DNA from: Evansella cellulosilytica DSM 2522
GTDB taxonomy: Bacteria > Bacillota > Bacilli > Bacillales > Salisediminibacteriaceae
Direction: 5' to 3'
Assembly (NCBI RefSeq): GCF_000177235.2
Contig: NC_014829.1
Location: 4,617,673 to 4,681,672 of the forward strand
Length of the DNA: 64,000 nucleotides
Below the pieces are notes generated by a model. That model searched no databases and was not told the DNA's origin. It saw only the letters and a program-made list of their open reading frames with translations. Made by a program: the position numbers and the translations under genes. Every line of letters starts with the position of its first letter. Position 1 is the first letter of the stretch. Shown one piece after another: positions 55,190-64,000 of the stretch.

Positions 55190-56044
55190 TTATTTAGGAA
55201 TTCTAATCGTAAATTGATAGTATTCATCATGTTCTTCTTCAGATGTATCAACATTCATCCCCGTTTGGACAACCATATCTACTGATTTACGAATAGTATT
55301 CATCGCTAGCCTCATATCCCTTGAAACACTTTTTCTTAAAGGTTTCGGTTTCTTAGCGGTATTATTATTCCCTTCTAAGATCTTTTTTGCAGCTTCCTCT
55401 GTCTGTTTAACGTTTAGCTCTTCGTTTATAATTCGTTCTAATAGTTTTTCCTGTAGTTCAACATTTTTTAAAGCAATTAAAGCACGCGCATGTCTTTCGG
55501 TAATTTGTCGATTTAATAAGGCATCTTGAACTATTTGTGGAAGTTGAAGTAAACGTAATTTGTTCGCGATTGTTGATTGCCCTTTTCCAAGACGCTGCGC
55601 CAAGCTTTCTTGTGTTAAATTGTGAATTTCTAGGAGCTTTGCATAGGCAGTAGCTTCCTCTATAGAGGTTAAGCCTTCTCTTTGTAAATTTTCAATCAGT
55701 GCAACAGATGCAGTTTGAGAATCATTAAACTCCTTAATTATTGCAGGAATTGTTTCCCAACCGAGCTTTTGGACGGCTCGCCAACGTCTTTCTCCAGCAA
55801 TAAGTTCGAAAATATCGTCTTCTCTTACTCTAACTACTATTGGCTGAATGATGCCATGTGTTTTAATTGTTTGTGCTAGCTCTTCAATTCTCTCATCTTG
55901 AAAGACAGTTCGCGGTTGAAACTGATTTGGAACAATTTTGTCGATCGGTAGTTGATGTACTTCTTCTTTTTCACTTATTGTAATTTCTTCAGTCTCTTCG
56001 TTCTTATCACTTAATCCAAATAATCGCGTAAACGGCTGTTTCAT
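55190..56044 (-). CDS. noc: nucleoid occlusion protein Noc
   Basis: 284 aa. ParB paralogue with an N-terminal amphipathic membrane-targeting stretch ([11 protein letters not shown]), CTPase domain with [15 protein letters not shown] and dimer domain. Blocks division over the nucleoid by binding NBS sites. Next to rsmG as in B. subtilis, although separated from soj by 412 bp. Confidence 0.95.
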   Translation of the reverse strand: MKQPFTRLFGLSDKNEETEEITISEKEEVHQLPIDKIVPNQFQPRTVFQDERIEELAQTIKTHGIIQPIVVRVREDDIFELIAGERRWRAVQKLGWETIPAIIKEFNDSQTASVALIENLQREGLTSIEEATAYAKLLEIHNLTQESLAQRLGKGQSTIANKLRLLQLPQIVQDALLNRQITERHARALIALKNVELQEKLLERIINEELNVKQTEEAAKKILEGNNNTAKKPKPLRKSVSRDMRLAMNTIRKSVDMVVQTGMNVDTSEEEHDEYYQFTIRIPK

Positions 56045-56558
56045 TCCAACACCACCCTCAAAAAAACTCCCTCTTTATCATTAATCATTCGGGATGAATG
56101 ATAAAAGTCCTGCTTTTGTAGTTGATTAAAATCATATATTAGCCTCTCATTGTAACAGATTTAAAATTAGAGGTAACTGATATGAAGAAAGTCCATTCTA
56201 AAAATATGAGTATATAAATTGTTTCACGTGGAACATTTTATTTATTATTTATGAAAAACACATAAGTATCTATCATACTACTATTATAACTGTAAATGTA
56301 TATCTAGTAAAATAAACTTTATTTTGGGTATTTTATAAAATTGTAAAATCATATGTCGTTAACGATTCATCTCTATGATTAGTATAGCGCTTTATCATAG
56401 ACTGTATTGAGTTACTCAAGTAAAAATATAAAATAATACTTCTATTATAATAGATAGGATAATTTCAAACATACAATCTATATAAAAAAATATATTGTTT
56501 GTATTTTTCGTTTGATTATGAAATTAAATAAAAATCATGACTAGAAATTAATACAACA
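56045..56558. other. about 510-bp non-coding stretch between rsmG and noc
   Basis: AT-rich, no gene; includes a parS site at 56220-56235. The noc promoter lies at its left end. Confidence 0.4.
56220..56235. promoter_or_regulatory. parS site between noc and rsmG
   Basis: TGTTTCACGTGGAACA; the complement TGTTCCACGTGAAACA fits the consensus fully. Confidence 0.9.
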
Positions 56559-56598
56559 AAAAAACACACTAGTTCAATTGAAAACTAATGTGTTTTTT
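56559..56598 (-). terminator. terminator of the mnmE-mnmG-rsmG operon
   Basis: AAAAAACACACTAGTT/AACTAATGTGTTTTTT arms about 35 bases past the rsmG stop. Confidence 0.8.
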
Positions 56599-56633
56599 AT
56601 TACTAGAAATATTTTCGTGGTAGTACATTCATT

Positions 56634-57347
56634 TTATAAAGGCTGCTTGTTTGGTAAGCCTGGCTTTCTTGGATATTTCTTCGGTGTCGACTTTAATTTT
56701 TTTATCGCAATAATATATCTTTCACTTTCTTCCTTAGGTAGCACAAAGTTATCTTCTGATATTAGTTCTCCACCTAAAGTAGAGATTGCTTTTTTCGCAT
56801 CGACTATTTCACCTTTTGCACCAGCACCCTTCATGGCATAAAAGTATCCATTTTGTTTCACTAATGGCATACAAAGCTCTGCAAGTACTGGTAATCTAGC
56901 TACAGCACGTGCAAGTGCAGTATCATAAGTCTCTCTATGCTCCTTCTTTTTGCCAAAATCCTCTGCACGATCATGATAAAAAGAAACTTCTTTTAATGAT
57001 AACTTTTCTGCTAAAGCATTGAGAAACGTAATTCTTTTATTTAACGAATCGACAATCGTGACTTTTAAATGAGGATAACAGATTTTAAGCGGTATACTAG
57101 GAAAACCTGCTCCAGCACCAACATCTACAATAGACTTCTGCTCCTTGAAGTCGTGATAAAAAGAAACCGAAACTGAATCAAAAAAATGCTTTAAATAAAC
57201 ATCTTCCTTGTCAGTAATTGCTGTCAAGTTCATTTTTTCATTCCATTCTACTAAAAGTTCATAGTAATCATGGAATTGCTTTAACTGGTCTGTATTTAAA
57301 TGTATTCCCCGTTCAAGCAGGGCATTTAGAAATTGTTCTTCATTCAT
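56634..57347 (-). CDS. rsmG: 16S rRNA G527 N7-methyltransferase
   Basis: 237 aa. AdoMet motif [16 protein letters not shown] at about residue 71, [10 protein letters not shown] later. Methylates 16S G527; loss gives low-level streptomycin resistance in relatives. 26 bp after mnmG. Confidence 0.97.
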   Translation of the reverse strand: MNEEQFLNALLERGIHLNTDQLKQFHDYYELLVEWNEKMNLTAITDKEDVYLKHFFDSVSVSFYHDFKEQKSIVDVGAGAGFPSIPLKICYPHLKVTIVDSLNKRITFLNALAEKLSLKEVSFYHDRAEDFGKKKEHRETYDTALARAVARLPVLAELCMPLVKQNGYFYAMKGAGAKGEIVDAKKAISTLGGELISEDNFVLPKEESERYIIAIKKLKSTPKKYPRKPGLPNKQPL

Positions 57348-57373
57348 AGTACATCTCCCTAAATTGAAGCTTC

Positions 57374-59260
57374 CTATTGTTTGATCTTTTGTAATTTTCC
57401 TTGTTCCATATATACTAAAAGAATAGATACATCAGCTGGATTTACGCCAGAAACCCTAGAGGCTTGTGCCATTGACAATGGTCTCACTTCCGATAGCTTC
57501 TGTTTAGCTTCTGTTGCTAAGCCGTTTATTGCATGGTAATCTAAGTCCTCAGGTAATTTTTTGTTTTCCATTTTCTTCAGTTTATCGACTTGCTCAAGCT
57601 GCTTTGAAATATACCCTTCATATTTCACTTGAATCTCTACTTGTTCCGCTACATCATCATCCAACTTCTCAAGAGGAGGTACTATTTGCGCAATATGTGT
57701 GTAAGTAATTTCAGGACGTTTTAACAAACCTACTCCGTACATTGGTTCCTTTAATGGTGAAGAGCCAATTTCAGTTAAAAATTGATTTGTTTCTTCTGTT
57801 ACTTTCACAATTGTTGATGCTAATCGGTCCTTCTCACGTTCTATTTGTTCCTTTTTAGATAAAAATTGATCGAAACGTTCACTTTTAATTAAGCCTATTT
57901 CATGACCAATTTCTGTTAGACGTAAATCGGCATTATCATGGCGTAAAAGGAGACGATATTCAGCTCTTGACGTAAGTAATCGATATGGCTCATTCGTTCC
58001 TTTCGTTACTAAATCATCAATTAACACTCCTATATAAGCGTCTGACCTTTTTAATATGACAGATTCTTTGTTTTGCGCTTTCCTAGCTGCATTAATTCCG
58101 GCCATTAAACCTTGTCCAGCAGCTTCTTCATATCCACTAGTACCATTAATTTGCCCGGCTGTAAATAAACCTTCAATCTTCTTTGTTTCTAAAGACGGCC
58201 ATAATTGTGTAGGAACAATAGCATCATATTCTATTGCATAACCTGGGCGCATCATTGTGACGCCTTCTAATCCAGGAATAGATCGTAAAATATGGTGTTG
58301 CACATCCTCAGGTAAGCTCGTAGATAAACCTTGTACATACACTTCTTGCGTATTTCTTCCTTCAGGTTCTAAGAAAATTTGGTGTCTAGGCTTATCATTA
58401 AAACGAACAATTTTATCTTCAATTGATGGACAATAACGCGGACCAGTTCCTTCAATCATACCTGAGTACATTGGTGAGCGGTCTAAATTACTATTAATAA
58501 TACTGTGAGTCTCATCATTCGTATACGTTAACCAACATGGTAACTGGTCTGTTATATACTTCGTCGTTTCATATGAAAATGCTCTCGGAACTTCATCACC
58601 AGGTTGTATTTCTGTTTTACTATAATCAATAGTTTGACTATTTACTCTTGGAGGAGTTCCTGTTTTAAAGCGAACCATCTCGAAGCCAAGCTCTTGTAGA
58701 TGATAAGATAAATTTACCGAAGGCTGTTGATTATTAGGACCACTTTCATAAGATAAATCACCAATAATCACTTTCCCTCTTAAATATGTGCCTGTTGTAA
58801 TAACAACTGACTTGGCATAGTACTCCGCTCCAGTTTGTGTAATAACACCTGTCACTTTATCATTTTCAATAATAAGTCGCTCTACCATTCCTTGACGTAG
58901 TAATAAATTTTCCGTTTCTTCTATCGTTTTTTTCATTTCGTGTTGATATAAAAACTTGTCAGCTTGTGCTCGCAACGCTCGAACCGCCGGACCTTTCCCG
59001 GTATTTAGCATTCTCATTTGAATATGCGTTTTATCGATATTTTTCGCCATTTCTCCGCCTAAAGCATCAACTTCTCGTACAACAATACCTTTTGCTGGAC
59101 CTCCAACAGACGGATTACAAGGCATGTAAGCAACAGCATCTAAATTTAATGTGAGCATTAATGTATTGGCACCCATTCGTGCTGCAGCTAAACCAGCTTC
59201 GACTCCAGCATGACCAGCACCTATGACAATGACATCATATTCGCCTCCGTGATAACTCAT
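57374..59260 (-). CDS. mnmG: tRNA uridine-34 cmnm5 modification enzyme, FAD subunit
   Basis: 628 aa. FAD-binding [21 protein letters not shown] region at residue 10, [17 protein letters not shown] segment, C-terminal helical domain. With MnmE forms the complex that modifies wobble U34. 21 bp after mnmE. Confidence 0.97.
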   Translation of the reverse strand: MSYHGGEYDVIVIGAGHAGVEAGLAAARMGANTLMLTLNLDAVAYMPCNPSVGGPAKGIVVREVDALGGEMAKNIDKTHIQMRMLNTGKGPAVRALRAQADKFLYQHEMKKTIEETENLLLRQGMVERLIIENDKVTGVITQTGAEYYAKSVVITTGTYLRGKVIIGDLSYESGPNNQQPSVNLSYHLQELGFEMVRFKTGTPPRVNSQTIDYSKTEIQPGDEVPRAFSYETTKYITDQLPCWLTYTNDETHSIINSNLDRSPMYSGMIEGTGPRYCPSIEDKIVRFNDKPRHQIFLEPEGRNTQEVYVQGLSTSLPEDVQHHILRSIPGLEGVTMMRPGYAIEYDAIVPTQLWPSLETKKIEGLFTAGQINGTSGYEEAAGQGLMAGINAARKAQNKESVILKRSDAYIGVLIDDLVTKGTNEPYRLLTSRAEYRLLLRHDNADLRLTEIGHEIGLIKSERFDQFLSKKEQIEREKDRLASTIVKVTEETNQFLTEIGSSPLKEPMYGVGLLKRPEITYTHIAQIVPPLEKLDDDVAEQVEIQVKYEGYISKQLEQVDKLKKMENKKLPEDLDYHAINGLATEAKQKLSEVRPLSMAQASRVSGVNPADVSILLVYMEQGKLQKIKQ

Positions 59261-59281
59261 CTTTCAACTCTCCTTCTTCAA

Positions 59282-60658
59282 TTATTTCCCTAAGCAAAAC
59301 TGAGAAAATAATTGATCAATTAAACTTTCATGAACACTTTCCCCTATTACTTCTCCTAATAGTTCCCAAGTTTTCGTTATATCAATTTGAATCATATCAA
59401 TAGGTAGTCCTGCATCAATTGCTTCTAAAGCTTCACTGACAGATCGCAATGCTTCTTGGAGTAAGGTGATATGTCTCGTATTAGACACGTACGTTAAATC
59501 CGTAGTTTCAATATCACCTTGGAAAAATAACACTTTAATAGCTTCCTCTAGTTCGTCTACTCCTTCATCTTTAATTAAAGATGTGGAAACAATCGGAGCT
59601 TCATTCGCTAGCTGCTTTACTCGCTCCATATTAATTTTCCGTTCCAAATCGGTTTTATTAATAATAATGATTCTTTCTTTTCCTTTACTAATATGAAATA
59701 ATTCCTCATCTGACTCTGTTAATTCCTCATTATAATTTAGTACAAGCAACACTAACTCAGCGTCTCCTACTACCTTTCTTGATCTTTCCACACCTATTTT
59801 TTCAACGACATCATCTGTCTCTCTTATCCCAGCTGTATCAAGTAATCTAAGGGGCACCCCTCGTACATTTACGTATTCTTCAATGACATCTCTCGTCGTA
59901 CCCGCAATTTCAGTTACAATTGCCTTATTATCATGCACGAGATTATTTAATAAGGAAGATTTACCGACATTAGGCCTTCCAATAATAACAGTAGATAAGC
60001 CATCTCTTAAAATCTTTCCTTGTTGTGCCGTTTGCAGTAGATTTTCAATGTCTGCCTTTACATCATGAGCTTTTTCTTTTAGTAAAGCTAACGTCATCTC
60101 TTCTGCATCATACTCAGGATAATCTATGTTGACTTCAACATGTGCTACTGTTTCAAGTAAGTCTTGTCTTGATTTTTGAATTCGTTTTGATAATTTCCCT
60201 TCCAATTGCGACATGGCAACATTCATAGCCCTATCCGTTTTTGCTCTAATTAAATCAATTACCCCTTCGGCTTGTGATAAATCTATTCTACCATTTAAAA
60301 ATGCTCGTTTCGTAAATTCCCCAGGCTCAGCTAGCCTTGCACCATGACTAATGATTAATTGGAGGATACGGTTGACAGAAATGATACCACCGTGACAGTT
60401 AATTTCTATAATATTCTCTTTCGTAAATGTTTTTGGAGCTAAAAGAACAGAAACCATTACTTCCTCTATTTTATCGTTCGTTTCAGGATCTACTATATAT
60501 CCATAATTAATTGTGTGTGTTTCTACTTCCTTCAACGACTTTTTACCTTGATAAATAAGATCGGCAATGTTTACTGCTTCATCTCCACTGATTCTTACAA
60601 TAGCGATTGCTCCCTCACCCATCGGTGTGGAAATTGCTGCAATTGTATCCATTTCCAT
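59282..60658 (-). CDS. mnmE: tRNA uridine-34 cmnm5 modification GTPase
   Basis: 458 aa. N-terminal folate-binding domain ([17 protein letters not shown]), GTPase domain with [16 protein letters not shown] and NKTD, and C-terminal FCLGK. The ATG at 60658 is favoured over one two codons later because AGGAGG lies 8 bases before it. First gene of the mnmE-mnmG-rsmG run. Confidence 0.97.
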   Translation of the reverse strand: MEMDTIAAISTPMGEGAIAIVRISGDEAVNIADLIYQGKKSLKEVETHTINYGYIVDPETNDKIEEVMVSVLLAPKTFTKENIIEINCHGGIISVNRILQLIISHGARLAEPGEFTKRAFLNGRIDLSQAEGVIDLIRAKTDRAMNVAMSQLEGKLSKRIQKSRQDLLETVAHVEVNIDYPEYDAEEMTLALLKEKAHDVKADIENLLQTAQQGKILRDGLSTVIIGRPNVGKSSLLNNLVHDNKAIVTEIAGTTRDVIEEYVNVRGVPLRLLDTAGIRETDDVVEKIGVERSRKVVGDAELVLLVLNYNEELTESDEELFHISKGKERIIIINKTDLERKINMERVKQLANEAPIVSTSLIKDEGVDELEEAIKVLFFQGDIETTDLTYVSNTRHITLLQEALRSVSEALEAIDAGLPIDMIQIDITKTWELLGEVIGESVHESLIDQLFSQFCLGK

Positions 60659-60741
60659 CAGCTACACCTCCTCTATATGCTAAAAATGTTATTAACTATT
60701 CCCAATTCATAAGAATACCACATATTTCATATGTAAAAAAG

Positions 60742-60902
60742 TTTTCCACATTTAATCTCTCTTCTTCATCATTGGCAAAAAGATAAAAAATCATCCACAA
60801 TTACTTTTTTGAAAATAATGCACCAGGAATTATCCACATGTGGATAATTAAAACGCTATATTTTTCTACATGTTGACAAAAAAATATAGAGAGTTATTCA
60901 CA
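60742..60902. promoter_or_regulatory. DnaA-box cluster between mnmE and jag
   Basis: Boxes TTTTCCACA (60742), TCATCCACA (60791), TTATCCACA (60830-60838) directly abutting TGTGGATAA (60839-60847), and TTATTCACA (60894). The middle two are perfect and form an 18-bp palindrome. From memory B. subtilis has a DnaA-binding cluster in this interval. Confidence 0.75.
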
Positions 60903-60965
60903 TCTCATCTATAAGAAAAAACGTGATAGAACTTCTATTATCTCGTTTTTCTTTATTATATTTTC

Positions 60966-61004
60966 AAAAAAAAAGCACCGTAAAGGTCGTACCCTTTAAG
61001 ATGC
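60966..61004 (-). terminator. terminator of the spoIIIJ-jag operon
   Basis: GCACCGTAAAGGT/ACCCTTTAAGATGC (imperfect) followed by TTTTTTTTT on the minus strand, 14 bases beyond jag. Confidence 0.75.
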
Positions 61005-61017
61005 TCTACTGTATTAT

Positions 61018-61635
61018 TTATTTTGGTGCAACAACTATTCTTCTATTTGGTTCTTCACCATCAGAATATGTTTTAATACCTTTCACATTTTGAAGTGTCG
61101 TATGAATGATTTTTCGCTCATGTGCATTCATCGGTTCAAGCTTTACTTCACGTCTCGTTTTTAATGCTTTGTTACTTAGTCTTAAAGCGAGTGTTTGAAG
61201 TGCGTCTTTTCTTCTTTCTCTATAGCCTTCTGCATCCAAATAAATTCGAATGTAATTTTCTGACTGCTTATTTGCAACTAAGTTAACTAAATACTGAAGT
61301 GAATCAAGCGTTTGACCTCTTTTCCCAATAAGAACGCCAATATCAACGCCAGTAATATTTAAAAAGAGACCTTCTTGTCTTTCTTCTTTGTCGACACTTG
61401 CTGAAATTCCCATTTTATCAATGGTATCTCGTAAAAATATGATGGCCTCCTTGACTGGATCAGCCTTTAATTTCAATTCAACTACAGCTGGTTTTCCACC
61501 TAATAAGCCAAATAAACCTTTTTGTGGCTCTTCCAAAGTTGTAATTTCTACTTTCTCTCTCGTCGTATCAAGCTTTTTAAGTCCTAGTTCAATGGCTTCC
61601 TCCACCGATTTTCCTGATACAGTTACTTTTCTCAC
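61018..61635 (-). CDS. jag: RNA-binding protein Jag/KhpB
   Basis: 205 aa: Jag-N domain (about 1-50), KH with [14 protein letters not shown], and R3H with [17 protein letters not shown]-binding factor linked to cell shape and SpoIIIJ. Overlaps spoIIIJ by 4 bp. Confidence 0.95.
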   Translation of the reverse strand: MRKVTVSGKSVEEAIELGLKKLDTTREKVEITTLEEPQKGLFGLLGGKPAVVELKLKADPVKEAIIFLRDTIDKMGISASVDKEERQEGLFLNITGVDIGVLIGKRGQTLDSLQYLVNLVANKQSENYIRIYLDAEGYRERRKDALQTLALRLSNKALKTRREVKLEPMNAHERKIIHTTLQNVKGIKTYSDGEEPNRRIVVAPK

Positions 61636-62438
61636 TTGCGGTTCGCTCCCTCTGTTTTAGGATCTTTATCTTTACCTACATTAGGACCTGTAATGAAATA
61701 CGTTTGAACGATCATGAATAAGTTACCAATTACCCAATAAAGTGCTAATGCTGATGGGAAAAATGCTGCAAATGCCATAATCATTAGTGGCATAATATAC
61801 ATCATCATTCGCATTTGCGGATTATCTGTAACCATCATCATTTTTTGCTGAATAAATGTCGTTGCCCCTGCAATTAACGGTAAAATATAATATGGATCTG
61901 CATGACCAAGTTCAAACCAAAGGAAAACTTGTGGGTCTAAATGACCATAATTTGCAATATCTACTTCCGGGTTTATATAAGGCGTTCTAATAATTGCATG
62001 ATAAAACGCAATTAAAATAGGCATTTGAACTAAAATAGGTAAACAACCTGCTAATGGGTTTACCCCGTGCTTTTGGAATAAAGCCATTGTTTCCTGTTGA
62101 AGTTTCTGCTGTGTTTGTTGATCTTTTGCACTATATTTTTCTCTTAATTCTTTCATCTCTGGTTGAATTGCTTGCATTGCTTTTGTACTTTTTGTTTGTT
62201 TAATCATCAAAGGTAAAATTAAAATACGAATCAAGAGTGTTACGATAATGATAGATATACCAAAGCTATTATTAAAAATATTTGCAATCTCTATCATTAA
62301 CCAAGATAGCGGGTAAACGAAAAATGAATCCCAAAATCCTTCTCTTTCAGTAGTAATTGGCTGGTCAATACTAAAACAACCAGTCATTAATAACATCAAA
62401 CCAACTAAAATAAGTATTAAGCTTAATTTCCTTGCCAC
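61632..62438 (-). CDS. spoIIIJ: membrane insertase YidC/OxaA1 (SpoIIIJ)
   Basis: 268 aa. Lipoprotein signal with lipobox LMTGC at about residue 21, then five membrane segments, including [14 protein letters not shown] loop and a hydrophilic groove. Inserts membrane proteins; in B. subtilis required for sporulation stage III. Confidence 0.93.
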   Translation of the reverse strand: MARKLSLILILVGLMLLMTGCFSIDQPITTEREGFWDSFFVYPLSWLMIEIANIFNNSFGISIIIVTLLIRILILPLMIKQTKSTKAMQAIQPEMKELREKYSAKDQQTQQKLQQETMALFQKHGVNPLAGCLPILVQMPILIAFYHAIIRTPYINPEVDIANYGHLDPQVFLWFELGHADPYYILPLIAGATTFIQQKMMMVTDNPQMRMMMYIMPLMIMAFAAFFPSALALYWVIGNLFMIVQTYFITGPNVGKDKDPKTEGANRK

Positions 62439-62519
62439 ATGTGGTCCTCCTAACCTTCCTATAACATATTTTATATTTTTTTATAAAAACGTCATTATAG
62501 TTATTTACTTAAACAACCA

Positions 62520-62771
62520 TCAATGACCAGAAAAACATTTGCACTGATTACTTTTTTTTTCATCTGGAACAGGATCAAAGCCTCCTGGATGAAAAGGTTG
62601 ACACTTTAATATTCGTTTAAACGTTAACCAACTACCTTTAAATGCACCAAAACGTTGTATCGCTTCGATACTGTAATGAGAGCATGTTGGATAAAATCGA
62701 CATGTCGGAGGTGTGAAGCGAGAAATATATTTTTGATAAAAACGAATAGATCCGATAAAGAACCTCTTCAC
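62520..62771 (-). CDS. yidD: membrane protein insertion efficiency factor YidD
   Basis: 83 aa with [15 protein letters not shown] and CHPFHPGG-like [13 protein letters not shown] signature. Assists YidC-dependent insertion. Lies between rnpA and spoIIIJ, overlapping rnpA by 4 bp. Confidence 0.93.
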   Translation of the reverse strand: MKRFFIGSIRFYQKYISRFTPPTCRFYPTCSHYSIEAIQRFGAFKGSWLTFKRILKCQPFHPGGFDPVPDEKKSNQCKCFSGH

Positions 62772-63133
62772 TTTTTATTCACCTCGATCTGACTACGTTT
62801 AATCACTTTTCCAACCTTTAAAACATGTTGAATAGAGTCAGTTATTTGAAAAACACTCATATTTATAACTGGTTTTCTAGCAATTATTACAATGTCTACA
62901 TTTTCTTTAATATGAGGTAATACTTCTCTTAATGCTTCTCTCATTAATCGTTTAATTCTATTTCTTTCTACTGCGTTCCCAATTTTCTTACTAACAGATA
63001 AACCTATTCGTGGGAGCGTTTGATCTTGTTTTATTAATGAATACATAACGAATTGCCGATTAGCTGCAGACTTTCCACGCTGAAATACGATTTGAAAGTC
63101 TTCATTTTTCTTCAAGCGGTTTTCTTTTTTCAC
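62768..63133 (-). CDS. rnpA: ribonuclease P protein component
   Basis: 121 aa, basic. [21 protein letters not shown] carries the RNR motif; binds RNase P RNA to mature tRNA 5' ends. Downstream of rpmH as in all bacteria. Confidence 0.95.
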   Translation of the reverse strand: MKKENRLKKNEDFQIVFQRGKSAANRQFVMYSLIKQDQTLPRIGLSVSKKIGNAVERNRIKRLMREALREVLPHIKENVDIVIIARKPVINMSVFQITDSIQHVLKVGKVIKRSQIEVNKK

Positions 63134-63249
63134 CTATTACACCTCACTACCGCTACGTTATCATCCTTTAATTCAGGAAAATGATGTAGACAAATAACAT
63201 TATAAAGAAAAAGTTGTCCTAACGCCAACCCTTATTCCTACTTTACAAA

Positions 63250-63278
63250 AGAAAAAGACCACTGAACTCTCAGTGGCC
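63250..63278 (-). terminator. hairpin between rpmH and rnpA
   Basis: GACCACTGA/TCAGTGGCC with a TTTTTCTTTT tail on the minus strand right after rpmH; probably a partial terminator that lowers rnpA relative to rpmH. Confidence 0.7.
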
Positions 63279-63283
63279 TACTA

Positions 63284-63421
63284 TTATGCAGATAATACTT
63301 TTCTTCCTTTACGACGACGGTTTGCTAGAACTCTTCTACCGTTCTTTGTACTCATACGAGAACGAAAACCGTGTACTTTTTTACGTTTACGATTGTTTGG
63401 ATTAAATGTTGGTTTACCCAT
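63284..63421 (-). CDS. rpmH: ribosomal protein L34
   Basis: 45 aa, start at 63421 with AGGAGG upstream and stop at 63284. [15 protein letters not shown] then [13 protein letters not shown], and ending GRKVLSA. One of the shortest ribosomal proteins; first gene leftward of dnaA. Confidence 0.97.
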   Translation of the reverse strand: MGKPTFNPNNRKRKKVHGFRSRMSTKNGRRVLANRRRKGRKVLSA

Positions 63422-63591
63422 CTATAACACCTCCTGCGGGAAATTACGAAAACGACAGTCTAATAAATTATATGAGAGTGACTATTCATTGTCAAGTTTT
63501 TCTCTTGTCTCATTTTTTCCGACAAAATGAACGATATCACTTTCTCGATCATTTTGCTACTGAGAAATTTTTCACAACATGTAAATTTTTA

Positions 63592-63641
63592 TTTTTAACT
63601 TTTATGAAAATGCAGCCGACCATTTTCATAAAAGTTAAAAA
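63592..63641. repeat. perfect 21-bp inverted repeat in the oriC interval
   Basis: TTTTTAACTTTTATGAAAATG (first 20 bases shown as TTTTTAACTTTTATGAAAAT) and its exact complement around an 8-nt loop, between rpmH and the DnaA-box area. T-rich on both outer flanks, so it could be a bidirectional terminator or a replication-structure element. Confidence 0.7.
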
Positions 63642-63675
63642 TTCATTTTGTTAAATAATGAGATTAAATTTTATT

Positions 63676-63992
63676 TGTGGACAACTTTCAACATTTTTTT
63701 ATTTATTCCACAGAAATTTCGACAGCTTTTACACACTATATAGTGTTGTGGAAAACATTTCAACACAACCTGTTGAATTATGTGGATAACTCTCACTGCT
63801 TATTGCTAATAAAGCATTTATTTGATATTATATTCTTGTTTTTGCTAGTGGAAAACCTGTGGTAAAATAATAACTATCCACAACTGTTAACAACTATGTG
63901 GATAGTTATATTCATCTCTTAATAAGCTTGTCCACATAGATGTGAATACTATTGATAAACTACTTTTCTACTATATTATATGTTTTTCCACA
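63676..63992. promoter_or_regulatory. oriC: oriC DnaA-box array upstream of dnaA
   Basis: Nonamers resembling TTATCCACA on either strand: 63676 (TGTGGACAA), 63747 (TGTGGAAAA), 63781 (TGTGGATAA, perfect), 63874 (CTATCCACA), 63897 (TGTGGATAG), 63928 (TTGTCCACA), 63984 (TTTTCCACA). The stretch between rpmH and dnaA in Bacillus holds the incAB part of oriC and the dnaA promoter. dnaA itself starts beyond the window. Confidence 0.85.
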
Positions 63993-64000
63993 TTTTTTTA

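Noticed and set aside
63273..63865. Plus-strand ORFs between rpmH and dnaA
   Set aside because: They run antisense to rpmH or through AT-rich oriC sequence with no ribosome sites.

Overview
The window reads as the origin-proximal end of a low-GC Bacillaceae chromosome joined to a large accessory block. The right-hand part, from about 28.5 kb to the end, is the conserved Bacillus order leading back from dnaA. Read leftward it runs rpmH, rnpA, yidD, spoIIIJ/yidC, jag, mnmE, mnmG, rsmG, noc, soj, spo0J, a DUF554 gene, yyaC, a YkvI-type gene, a DUF951 gene, ychF, rpsF-ssb-rpsR, yybS, gdpP, rplI, dnaC, purA, five tRNAs, an M23 peptidase, walR-walK-walH-walI-walJ, htrA, yyzF and rlmH. Sporulation-linked genes (yyaC, spo0J/soj, spoIIIJ), DnaA boxes and parS sites place it next to oriC of an endospore former. 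I cannot name the species.

Layout. 1-28.5 kb: an AT-rich accessory island abutting the 3' end of rlmH, the locus where SCC elements integrate in staphylococci. It holds a beta-class DNA methyltransferase with the start of a further gene, an ArdA-like antirestriction protein, two paralogous unknown proteins, a MazF-like protein without its usual catalytic residues, a SieB-like membrane protein and a RuvC-like nuclease. It also holds a type I restriction-modification operon with two hsdM genes, a tyrosine recombinase, a GIY-YIG/zinc-ribbon protein and an ABC three-component (ABC-3C) operon. Many small unknown genes lie between them. 28.5-36.5 kb: rlmH, yyzF, htrA and the WalRK operon. 36.6-41 kb: M23 peptidase, tRNA cluster and purA. 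41-47.7 kb: replication helicase, L9, c-di-AMP phosphodiesterase and the S6-SSB-S18 operon. 48-64 kb: ychF through the chromosome-segregation genes, the tRNA-modification genes, the membrane insertase operon and the rpmH-dnaA intergenic (oriC) region.

The most unusual item is a pair of homologous, apparently structured non-coding RNA genes of about 390 nt (8129-8515 and 23752-24141, both minus strand, 15.6 kb apart). Each has its own near-consensus sigma-A promoter with an identical 16-bp spacer, and several stems vary in sequence between copies while staying paired. I do not recognise the RNA. Other signals are an SSB-tail-like C terminus on an internally duplicated island protein, a 23-bp degenerate tandem repeat at two island sites, DnaA-box clusters at rlmH-yyzF and mnmE-jag, and a 21-bp perfect inverted repeat inside the oriC interval.

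Functionally the island looks like a defence and counter-defence cargo region. The core side couples replication initiation, segregation, cell-wall signalling and translation genes. All calls rest on reading the sequence and on recalled family knowledge; no database search was run.
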